DNA from: Nitrososphaera sp.
Lineage (GTDB): Archaea; Thermoproteota; Nitrososphaeria; Nitrososphaerales; Nitrososphaeraceae
Direction of reading: 5' to 3'
Assembly: GCA_025450475.1 (NCBI GenBank)
Contig: JANWHJ010000022.1
Span: forward strand, 1 to 6,484
DNA: 6,484 bases
This document shows, one piece after another, positions 1 through 5,147 of the stretch (position 1 is the stretch's first letter; each line of letters begins with the position of its first letter). The notes under the pieces were generated by a model. That model saw only the letters and a program-made list of their open reading frames with translations, was not told the DNA's origin and ran no database searches. Both the position numbers and the translations under genes were made by a program.

Positions 1-147
1 ATCAAGTGGGATGGCCTCTGGTGCCCATGCTGTGGCTACCGATTGCGGACAAAGCCAAGGAACCTGAAGTACAAGGCAAAGTTGAGAGCTAGGACAAAGA
101 AGCAGGAACTAAAGGTAGCCAAGCCCATCACTGTTCGCGTAAGATAA
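1..147 (+). CDS. C-terminal end of a small zinc-knuckle protein (partial)
   Basis: An open frame enters from the left edge and runs 48 codons to TAA at 145-147. It carries a CPCCG knuckle at visible residues 8-12, preceded by WDGLW and followed by a strongly basic tail (YRLRTKPRN, then many Lys and Arg). One CPxCG knuckle is half of a zinc ribbon, so a second pair of cysteines may lie upstream, outside the window. From memory, short proteins with this CPCCGYRLRTKPRN signature recur in thaumarchaeal genomes without an assigned function; some similar proteins are thought to bind nucleic acid. The stop lies four bases before the next ATG, suggesting one transcript with the two following genes. 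The start codon is not visible and the role is unknown. Confidence 0.75.
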   Translation: MKWDGLWCPCCGYRLRTKPRNLKYKAKLRARTKKQELKVAKPITVRVR

Positions 148-151
148 GCCA

Positions 152-511
152 ATGGACAACGAGCCTGCTGCAGAAGAGAAGGTCGTCAGCTCTGGCACCG
201 GGCGAAATTTTCTCGTCCACACAACCTTTTTTCAAAACGGCTGTTTTATTATAGTGTCAGAAGGCGAGCGGCGCATAGGCGCGCTGTCAGTTGCAATCAG
301 CGCGTCAAACAAGGTCAACGTCGCCAAAGTCATACCAAGCAAGTACGATTCAATCTTTATCAATACCATTGCAGAGAAAGTGTCGTCAATGATAAACGGC
401 ATCTGTCTAGTCTCGCTTCACAACAATGGCCAGCTCCAGCTTGACGACATGAAAGCAATTATGGGAGAGGTAATGAGCATCGTTGGTAGCAAAAAGCATG
501 AAGGGCAATAG
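152..511 (+). CDS. Small protein resembling proteasome assembly chaperone 3/4 (tentative)
   Basis: This gene encodes 119 residues with no signal peptide or membrane segment. The order of predicted elements is strand (20-28), strand (30-39, GCFIIVSEGER), strand (IGALSVAIS), helix (about 68-81), strand (ICLVSLHNN, about 84-92) and helix (about 97-111). This short beta-beta-beta-helix-beta-helix layout, with a hydrophobic 'FIIV..G..RIGALSVAI' core, resembles eukaryotic proteasome assembly chaperones PAC3 and PAC4, which help build the 20S alpha ring. That is my fold-level inference, not a recognised family match; it could be an unrelated conserved thaumarchaeal protein. ATG 152 follows the previous stop by four bases, and the end overlaps the UbiD gene by 14 bases, so the three are probably cotranscribed. 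Confidence 0.75.
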   Translation: MDNEPAAEEKVVSSGTGRNFLVHTTFFQNGCFIIVSEGERRIGALSVAISASNKVNVAKVIPSKYDSIFINTIAEKVSSMINGICLVSLHNNGQLQLDDMKAIMGEVMSIVGSKKHEGQ

Positions 512-1865
512 CGCAGATTTCCGCAGCTTTCTGTCGCTTCTGGATGGAGAGGGCGAGCTCGTGCGCGTCAAGCAGGACATTAGTACTGAATTCGAGCTGG
601 CGGCTGTGACTGCAAAGCTGGACGGCAAGCAGGCCGTGCTGTTTGAGAAGGTGCACGGGAGCAAGATCAGAGTTGTCTCCAATGTCGTCGGCACTCCAAA
701 GAAATTCTACCTTGCAATGGCAGGGGCACACAAGGCTGGCCAGGCTGACATCAAGAAGGCAATCCACGCTCGGATCACAGAGGCACTTGGCAGCCTGTCA
801 GAGCCATCAAACGTCCAGGGGACCGCGCCGTTTGAAAAGAATTCTTCGAGAAACCTTCACGATCTCCCGGTAGTCACGCATTTTGAAAAGGACGCAGGGC
901 CATTCATAACTTCTTCAGTAGTTTTTGCAAAGGACCAAGAAAAGGGAAACCAGAACCAGTCGACCCACCGCCTGTTGCGCCTTGACGAGCGGCACATGGC
1001 GATCAGGATGGTCGAAGGTAGGCACCTACACAAGTGCTTCACGTACGCGCGCGATCACGGGGAGGACCTGAAAGTCGCGATAGCGATAGGCGTCCACCCA
1101 GCAGTCAGCATCGCCGCAGCGTACCAGGCGGCGTACGGGGTTGACGAGATGATGATAGCCAACTCGCTGCTCGAAGGCAAGCTCACGCTTTCCAAGGTGG
1201 GCTATTCGCAGCTGCACGTGCCAAGCCACGCCGAGATAGTGATCGAGGGCAGGATACTCAAGGACAGGACGCAGGAAGAATGGATGGTAGAGATGCTGCG
1301 CACTTACGACTTCAAGCGACAGCAGCCCGTGTTTGAGCTTGAAAAAATAAAATTCCGCGACAACGCCATCTACCACGACATCCTGCCCGGCTATGCCGAG
1401 CACCGGCTGCTGATGGGCCTGCCAGTCGAAGCAAAAATGTTTGACTACATCAAAAACGTCGTGCCGACCACCCGCGCGGTGCACCTGACCGACGGCGGCA
1501 GTAACTGGCTCGCCGCAGTTATCCAGATAAAGAAGCAGCTGGAGGGCGAGCCCAAGAACGCACTGATGGCCGCGTTTTCGGCCCACCCCTCGCTCAAGAT
1601 GGCGACTGTAGTGGACGACGATATCGACCCGACTGACCCGGTCGCGGTAGAGTACGCGGTAGCGACAAGGTGTCAGGCTGACAGGGACTTTATCGTCATG
1701 CCGAACGCCAAGGGCTCTAGCCTCGACCCGTCAAGCGACCAGGCAAACTTGCTTACGACAAAAGTTGGCATTGACGCGACAGCATCGCTGCTGAAGGCAA
1801 AAGAGAGATTTGAGATCGCAAAAATCCCCGGCGAGGAAAAGACGAAGCTTTCCGATTATCTCTAG
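498..1865 (+). CDS. UbiD-family decarboxylase, possibly anhydromevalonate phosphate decarboxylase
   Basis: The 455-residue protein matches the UbiD family over its length: an N-terminal 'DFRSFLSLLDGEGELVRV' (7-24), a central prenylated-FMN/metal region and a C-terminal domain. Aligned from memory with E. coli UbiD, the metal ligands would be Asn153 and Glu217. Arg158, Arg170 and Arg175 lie where the prFMN contacts are, and the 'HAEIVIEG' motif (244-251) is intact. The usual EGP(F/Y)xD/E segment is changed to EEWMVE (260-265), with Glu265 at the proton-donor position. Most archaea use a UbiD homologue in the modified mevalonate pathway to make isopentenyl phosphate; that role fits a thaumarchaeon but is inferred. 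UbiX would be needed for the cofactor and is not in this window. ATG 498 is preferred over in-frame TTG 483 because family members begin close to the DFRSFL motif. The gene overlaps the previous one by 14 bases. Confidence 0.9.
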   Translation: MKGNSADFRSFLSLLDGEGELVRVKQDISTEFELAAVTAKLDGKQAVLFEKVHGSKIRVVSNVVGTPKKFYLAMAGAHKAGQADIKKAIHARITEALGSLSEPSNVQGTAPFEKNSSRNLHDLPVVTHFEKDAGPFITSSVVFAKDQEKGNQNQSTHRLLRLDERHMAIRMVEGRHLHKCFTYARDHGEDLKVAIAIGVHPAVSIAAAYQAAYGVDEMMIANSLLEGKLTLSKVGYSQLHVPSHAEIVIEGRILKDRTQEEWMVEMLRTYDFKRQQPVFELEKIKFRDNAIYHDILPGYAEHRLLMGLPVEAKMFDYIKNVVPTTRAVHLTDGGSNWLAAVIQIKKQLEGEPKNALMAAFSAHPSLKMATVVDDDIDPTDPVAVEYAVATRCQADRDFIVMPNAKGSSLDPSSDQANLLTTKVGIDATASLLKAKERFEIAKIPGEEKTKLSDYL

Positions 1866-1881
1866 CGGAACCGGACAAGAG

Positions 1882-1890
1882 ATTAAATAG
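1882..1890 (+). promoter_or_regulatory. TATA-like promoter element for the 1916/2246 gene pair
   Basis: ATTAAATAG lies about 33 bases before ATG 1916 in the only intergenic gap between the UbiD gene and the next gene. An archaeal start site about 25 bases downstream would fall near 1911, giving an almost leaderless transcript. No Shine-Dalgarno sequence is visible before 1916. Confidence 0.55.
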
Positions 1891-1915
1891 CCTGTAATCG
1901 TAGACTACAGAGTTA

Positions 1916-2245
1916 ATGAAGCCCAACAATTTTGCCATGAAAGACTGGCATCTTGAACATGTTGAAAAGGTTATTGTCCGTTTTGTAAAAGGTATCTCCC
2001 CTGACGCTTCTTCTTTTGAAAAACGAAATTACAAGAAATACAGCACGGTTTCGAGCTGCGCAAAGCAAATTGAATACGACATCAAGCACGGGGTCACGAT
2101 GGACGAGGTCCTCAACGTCGTCCGCAGAATAAGACACGAAAAGCAATTCAAGGAACTGCAAAAGAGTCCTGAATCGCTCCAGCGGCTCGACGAGCTTGAA
2201 AGGCAGATCTCGGCGCCGAAAAAAGTGGCAACCACGTGGTACTAG
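1916..2245 (+). CDS. Small charged helical protein of unknown function
   Basis: This 109-residue protein is soluble by appearance: no signal peptide or membrane helix, rich in Lys, Arg and Glu, and mostly helix-forming. A basic segment (about 36-45, EKRNYKKY) precedes a region around 59-84 ('HGVTMDEVLNVVRRIRHEK') and a second charged helix ending near 97. I recognise no family. The start at 1916 fits the TATA element; an in-frame ATG at 1937 (MKDWHLEHV) is possible but would imply a longer leader. The TAG stop directly abuts the next ATG (TAGATG), so the two genes are almost certainly one transcript, probably with coupled translation. Their products may act together, but nothing in the sequence proves it. 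Confidence 0.75.
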   Translation: MKPNNFAMKDWHLEHVEKVIVRFVKGISPDASSFEKRNYKKYSTVSSCAKQIEYDIKHGVTMDEVLNVVRRIRHEKQFKELQKSPESLQRLDELERQISAPKKVATTWY

Positions 2246-2806
2246 ATGTCCGAATATCACTTCACTGACGGCAACCTGATAGTCCTGTACGCTGTGCACA
2301 GCAGCAAATCCAGCGACGGCGAGCTTCCGGATTACATTTTAGAGCGGGTAAAGATCGGCCTTGAAACCCACGGCATGGTAATGAGGTCGAGGGCGGACAA
2401 GCACAAGACGATGATCATTATAGTGGGCGAGCTAGGTCCGGCGGAAAAAGTGAAAGAGGCGCTGGTCCAGGGAGGAGTCAACAAGGACATAATCGCCATC
2501 GATACCGACTCGGGCAACATGGCGCAGACCATCGACAGGGTGGCGGAAATGATAAAGAGCAAGCCCAACCCGCCTTTTGTCTATTTCATAGGTTCGGTGT
2601 GGCTGCACGACATCTTCAACTCTACTTCAGTGTCAAGGCTGAAGGGATACAGGGCGCAGTTCTACGGTGCACTGGACCACCGGCCGGTGGACGAGGTCGA
2701 GAGGGAGAAGGCGCTCGATGTCCCCAAGAAGGGCATGGAATACTTTAAGCAGCGGGCCAAGAACAAGGCAGTCGATGTCCTGCTGAACGTGATCTTCCCG
2801 GACTAA
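2246..2806 (+). CDS. Alpha/beta protein, possibly YdcF/SanA (DUF218)-like
   Basis: The 186 residues alternate strands and helices: strand NLIVLYAV (10-17), helix (about 29-41), strand KTMIIIVG (54-61), helix (about 65-75), strand DIIAIDT (81-87), helix (about 91-105), strand PFVYFIGSV (110-118), then a basic C-terminal helix (about 160-181). The run of a VG turn, a helix ending in 'GGVNKDII', 'DTDSGNMAQTIDRVAEMI' and then a 'FIGSVWLHDIF' strand resembles the order seen in DUF218/YdcF/SanA proteins, where S-N-T-EN and VTS-HM motifs sit at the same places. The match is in layout rather than exact motif residues, so the family is tentative and the biochemical role unknown. ATG 2246 follows the preceding stop with no gap. 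No membrane segment or signal peptide is seen. Confidence 0.8.
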   Translation: MSEYHFTDGNLIVLYAVHSSKSSDGELPDYILERVKIGLETHGMVMRSRADKHKTMIIIVGELGPAEKVKEALVQGGVNKDIIAIDTDSGNMAQTIDRVAEMIKSKPNPPFVYFIGSVWLHDIFNSTSVSRLKGYRAQFYGALDHRPVDEVEREKALDVPKKGMEYFKQRAKNKAVDVLLNVIFPD

Positions 2807-2815
2807 GTTTTAATA
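2807..2815 (+). promoter_or_regulatory. TATA-like element for tRNA-Gly
   Basis: GTTTTAATA starts right after the 2246 gene stop codon and lies about 30 bases before the tRNA 5' end, as expected for an archaeal promoter. The tRNA is therefore likely transcribed from its own start site. Confidence 0.55.
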
Positions 2816-2840
2816 TCCTTGGCAATGTCGGCTACAGTAA

Positions 2841-2933
2841 GCGGTCATCGTCTAGTTTGGTTAGGACACTGGCCTTCCATGCACGCACGTGCGAGGTCAG
2901 CCCGTAACCCGGGTTCAAATCCCGGTGACCGCA
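2841..2933 (+). tRNA. tRNA-Gly(TCC), intron-containing
   Basis: The cloverleaf is complete. The acceptor stem GCGGTCA (2841-2847) pairs perfectly with TGACCGC (2926-2932), with discriminator A at 2933 and no encoded CCA. The D stem is GTCT/GGAC (2850-2853/2864-2867). The anticodon stem is CTGGC (2869-2873) with GCCCG (2900-2904), with one U-C mismatch at positions 28-42. The anticodon TCC lies at 2876-2878, flanked by T33 and A37. The variable region is TAAC, as in archaeal tRNA-Gly, and the T arm is CCGGG-TTCAAAT-CCCGG (2909-2925). Removing the 19-base intron leaves 74 bases. The mature tRNA decodes GGA and, by wobble, GGG. A T run (2934-2938) follows directly. Confidence 0.88.
2880..2898 (+). 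other. tRNA intron (19 bases) at position 37/38 with bulge-helix-bulge
   Basis: The predicted splice junctions form the canonical archaeal endonuclease substrate. The central 4-bp helix is CTTC (2874-2877) with GAGG (2893-2896). The 5' bulge C-A^T is at 2878-2880 and the 3' bulge T-C^A at 2897-2899, with cuts after the second base of each. The inner intron hairpin is GCAC (2881-2884) with GTGC (2889-2892) and a 4-base loop. Excision rejoins A37 to A38 and restores the anticodon loop CTTCCAA. Confidence 0.8.
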
Positions 2934-2938
2934 TTTTT
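2934..2938 (+). terminator. T-tract terminator of the tRNA gene
   Basis: Five consecutive T residues follow the discriminator base of the tRNA, matching the U-rich termination signals of archaeal RNA polymerase. It lies just before the stop codon (2940-2942) of the convergent minus-strand gene. Confidence 0.5.
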
Positions 2939-2939
2939 A

Positions 2940-3437
2940 CTATAATTCAGAAGAGAATTCTTTTTCCTGGAATGACGTGCCCGACTCGATCGAAGCCTTG
3001 CCTGTGATGCTCCATCGTATGTCCTCGCTGCCGCTCAGGATCTTGTTGAACAGGTCTGCGCGCTGGTCAGAGTATTCCAGTGTGAATGTGTGTGGCAACG
3101 TTACAGGCTGGTTGGGGAACAATGCCGGCCTCCCGTTGACCGGAACGTCTTCGTAAGAAATGATGTCCGTCCCAGCAGCGACATCGTCTGCCAACAGTTC
3201 GTATTCAATTTTTGACGTGGTGAGTGTGTACTCGCTTGCGTTGGTGACGTTGAGCCTTATCAGGAGGTCGAGTTTTTGCGCGCCTTCGCCGCCTGACGTC
3301 AGCTCGACACTGCTGAGCTGTATGGTGATGTCCTTGAGATCAAATGGTGTAGCCACAAGAAGCGGGTAGAGTATAATCGTAAGAACGACTGCTGCGATGG
3401 CGCCAATGAGCGCCAGCCTTCTCGGACCTATTATCAA
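2940..3437 (-). CDS. Membrane-anchored LEA14/WHy-domain-like protein
   Basis: The 165-residue protein starts with a short basic segment (RR at 6-7) and one strong membrane helix (about 8-30), probably an uncleaved anchor. The rest would then lie outside the cytoplasm. The body is beta-rich: 'DITIQLSSVELTS', 'LDLLIRLNVTNASEYTL', 'IEYELLADD', then 'TLPHTFTLEYSD', the order seen in LEA14/WHy domains ('...N.N.....l....y.l...'). These domains are linked to desiccation or stress tolerance in plants and bacteria; the archaeal role is unknown. The start is TTG at 3437: no ATG lies in frame near it, and a TATA-like element sits about 31 bases upstream. The gene is convergent with the tRNA, leaving only six bases between them. 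Confidence 0.75.
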   Translation of the reverse strand: MIIGPRRLALIGAIAAVVLTIILYPLLVATPFDLKDITIQLSSVELTSGGEGAQKLDLLIRLNVTNASEYTLTTSKIEYELLADDVAAGTDIISYEDVPVNGRPALFPNQPVTLPHTFTLEYSDQRADLFNKILSGSEDIRWSITGKASIESGTSFQEKEFSSEL

Positions 3438-3464
3438 AGCAATTTTAGCTGGCTCGCAGAGCTG

Positions 3465-3472
3465 ATTAAAAC
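3465..3472 (-). promoter_or_regulatory. TATA-like element for the LEA-like gene
   Basis: On the minus strand this reads GTTTTAAT, about 30 bases before TTG 3437. A start site about 25 bases downstream would give a leader of only a few bases. Confidence 0.5.
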
Positions 3473-3491
3473 CTTTCTGGAATGCAGCATC

Positions 3492-3500
3492 GATAATATA
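3492..3500 (+). promoter_or_regulatory. TATA-like element for the CopD-domain gene
   Basis: GATAATATA lies about 30 bases before ATG 3524 on the plus strand, back-to-back with the minus-strand TATA element at 3465-3472. A GGTGA at 3510-3514, nine bases before the ATG, could act as a Shine-Dalgarno sequence if the transcript starts further upstream. Confidence 0.55.
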
Positions 3501-3523
3501 CCGCGGAACGGTGAAAGTTGTTG

Positions 3524-4018
3524 ATGGCTCTTGCCGAAAGCCTTGTCACTTGGGTGCACCTGATATGCTCCTCGATATGGGTTGGGGGCTCGATCTTTAT
3601 TGGAGTCGTCCTCGTGCCGGTACTGAAATCGCACACAAAGTCGCTTGAAGAGCTCGTCACGTTGATGGTCAAGGTCGGCAGACGCTTCAACAAGATAACG
3701 GTGCCGGCGTTTGGCATACTGATAGCAACCGGCATCTACAACTCGCGCGGGTTTCTAGGCGATCCCGGATCTCTGTTTGATACTACTTACGGAATGATCC
3801 TACTTGTAAAGATCATACTTGTAATTGCCACCGTCGGAACCTATGTCGTGCACGTCAGGCTGCTTAACGCTGACATGGAGCGCAAGATAATGTCGGGCCA
3901 TGGTGGCAACCTCTACGTCCAGTCGGTAAGGACAAAAATAATCATACTGGGCGAGATAATCGTAGTTTTGTCAATCGTTATTCTGCTGCTTGCAGCATTC
4001 CTTGACGGTGGCATTTAG
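3524..4018 (+). CDS. CopD-domain membrane protein, four helices
   Basis: From ATG 3524 the protein has 164 residues and four predicted membrane helices (about 5-31, 57-73, 89-113 and 137-160). It carries CopD-family hallmarks: 'VHLICSSIWVGGSIF' (11-25) with His12 in helix 1, 'RRFNKITVPAFGILIATG' (53-70) and 'YGMILLVKIIL' (89-99), with His110 near the end of helix 3. CopD proteins are linked to copper handling in bacteria; thaumarchaea rely heavily on copper enzymes, but metal transport is not shown here. It is about half the size of bacterial CopD and close to the bare domain, so it may work as a dimer. Two in-frame TTG codons (3518, 3521) precede the ATG; the ATG fits the TATA and GGTGA spacing better. 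Its stop overlaps the rtcA stop on the other strand. Confidence 0.8.
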   Translation: MALAESLVTWVHLICSSIWVGGSIFIGVVLVPVLKSHTKSLEELVTLMVKVGRRFNKITVPAFGILIATGIYNSRGFLGDPGSLFDTTYGMILLVKIILVIATVGTYVVHVRLLNADMERKIMSGHGGNLYVQSVRTKIIILGEIIVVLSIVILLLAAFLDGGI

Positions 4019-5049
4019 TTTATTGTCACTACGTGGGTGCTCCCCTGCTGCTCTATGTCGTATTTGCACCCCACCATCTGACTCGCGACCTGAAGGTTCG
4101 TTCGCAAGTGCTCTGTCACCCGGGCAACTCTGTATTTTGACCTGCCCCTTGCAAGCGCAAGCGGTAGGACCAACATGTCTGCAAGGAACGGGTCCACCGG
4201 CACCTGCGCAAGGGCGCTTTCCAGAAACCGCTCGGCCGCTTCCACTCCCACGGCCTCGGCGCGCTTGCCAAGCTCGCCTATAGAATCGCCGCCGACGTGC
4301 GGTCCAAAGTCAGACGCCGAGTAGACCAAGATCGAAGAGCCGGGCGAGACCGAGGTCTCTATAGATGCCGAATAGTTGCTGCAGCGGATTCCCTTTTTCT
4401 CCAGCGCGATCATGGCAGATGATGTCTGCCGCTCTGCCACGTGTCGGGGCAGCTGGCCGCACACGCTGGTGATCCGGGGCGCGACATCCCGCGCAACAAG
4501 CATCTCCATCGTGCCGGGCTCTTTGCACGGCTTGATGATTGTTTTCACCATGCCGCCGCCCTTTGGATAGTAGCCACGCTTTAGCACGTCGGATGAAAAT
4601 TTCATCCCAATGCTGCGAAACGCATCGACAACGACGTACCTGAGATAGTCCATGGTCGGGCTTGCCCTGACATCCGTGCCGCCGGTGATCTCGATCTCCA
4701 GGCTGTGGTTTGACAGCGAAACTGCCGGCACTACCGCCATCAGTACCATCGGGATGCTGCCGGCCGTCCCTACGTCTACCTTGACCGAGCCTCCCTCAAA
4801 CTTGTCTGATGGGGCGAACCTGACCCATTCTGCTCCCACTTGTAGGTTTTCGACGTTTGCATGAAAAAGGTCGGCAATTACCTTAATGCCGGTCATGTGT
4901 TGTGGACGCAGGCCGGGATTCGACCTCTTGGCGCGTATGCTGGTCACCTCGACAGGCTTGCCAGTGATCGCGGAAAGCGAGATTGCTGTGCGCAGTATCT
5001 GGCCGCCGCCCTCACCGTGCGAGCCGTCAATCCTGGCAGGTGCCGTCAA
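4015..5049 (-). CDS. rtcA: RNA 3'-terminal phosphate cyclase
   Basis: The 344-residue protein is a full-length RtcA, with the family motifs in order: DGSHGEGGGQILRT (8-21), RAKRSNPGLRPQH (39-51), GTAGSIP (94-100), TGGTDV (122-127), RGYYPKGGG (158-166), LPRHVAER (200-207), VDPFLADML (285-293) and VTEHLRTN (311-318). His314 matches the histidine that becomes adenylylated during catalysis. The enzyme uses ATP to turn an RNA 3'-phosphate into a 2',3'-cyclic phosphate, the end type used by RtcB ligase in tRNA splicing and repair. No rtcB is in the window, and the archaeal role of RtcA is unsettled. The start is TTG 5049, reached just before the DGS motif and about 30-38 bases after an A/T-rich box. 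It is convergent with the CopD gene, sharing bases 4016-4017 of the stop codons. Confidence 0.95.
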   Translation of the reverse strand: MTAPARIDGSHGEGGGQILRTAISLSAITGKPVEVTSIRAKRSNPGLRPQHMTGIKVIADLFHANVENLQVGAEWVRFAPSDKFEGGSVKVDVGTAGSIPMVLMAVVPAVSLSNHSLEIEITGGTDVRASPTMDYLRYVVVDAFRSIGMKFSSDVLKRGYYPKGGGMVKTIIKPCKEPGTMEMLVARDVAPRITSVCGQLPRHVAERQTSSAMIALEKKGIRCSNYSASIETSVSPGSSILVYSASDFGPHVGGDSIGELGKRAEAVGVEAAERFLESALAQVPVDPFLADMLVLPLALARGRSKYRVARVTEHLRTNLQVASQMVGCKYDIEQQGSTHVVTIN

Positions 5050-5072
5050 TGTCCGTACCGATTGTGACTTTG

Positions 5073-5088
5073 CTTAAATATGTTTAAG
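5073..5088 (-). promoter_or_regulatory. A/T-rich near-palindrome, likely TATA element of rtcA
   Basis: The element, CTTAAATATGTTTAAG, matches its reverse complement except at the two central mismatched positions (14 of 16). On the minus strand it supplies a TATA-like box (CTTAAACATATTTAAG) about 30-38 bases before TTG 5049. Its symmetry could also suit a dimeric regulator, which is inference. Confidence 0.45.
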
Positions 5089-5105
5089 ATGGAGAAAAAT
5101 CCATC
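5088..5105. repeat. Inverted repeat GATGGA-N6-TCCATC
   Basis: Two perfect 6-base arms (5088-5093 and 5100-5105) flank GAAAAA. The repeat shares base 5088 with the end of the upstream palindrome and lies about 12 bases before the integrase TATA element. It could be an operator or an integrase arm site; no function can be read from the sequence alone. Confidence 0.5.
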
Positions 5106-5116
5106 CTATAAACTAC

Positions 5117-5126
5117 CTTATATAAT
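5117..5126 (+). promoter_or_regulatory. TATA element of the integrase gene
   Basis: CTTATATAAT is the best TATA match in the window and lies about 30 bases before TTG 5148. Transcription would start at or just before that TTG, so the integrase mRNA is probably leaderless. Confidence 0.6.
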
Positions 5127-5147
5127 TAGGATTGAAAATTACGTCAG

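Noticed and set aside
483..497. Five-codon N-terminal extension of the UbiD gene starting at TTG 483
   Set aside because: The UbiD family normally begins just before the DFRSFL motif, which fits ATG 498; the extra residues (MVAKS) add nothing conserved.
1026..1586. 186-codon open frame on the minus strand
   Set aside because: It lies wholly inside the UbiD gene, and its protein is low-complexity and resembles no family; it is a shadow of the G/C-rich coding frame.
2841..2933. tRNA-Gly as the attachment site of the integrase
   Set aside because: No second copy of the tRNA 3' end is found near the integrase, and about 2.2 kb of ordinary genes lie between them; a far copy outside the window cannot be excluded.
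2841..2933. Intron-less reading of the tRNA using CTGGC/GTCAG as anticodon stem
   Set aside because: It would need a 20-base-plus anticodon loop and an 8-base variable region; the bulge-helix-bulge reading gives normal dimensions for both.
2819..3007. 62-codon plus-strand frame across the tRNA
   Set aside because: It runs through the tRNA gene and antisense to the LEA-like gene; there is no sign of translation.
3990..4283. 97-codon plus-strand frame over the end of the CopD gene and rtcA
   Set aside because: It is antisense to conserved rtcA motifs, rich in Pro and Ala in the way of shadow frames, and has no promoter of its own.
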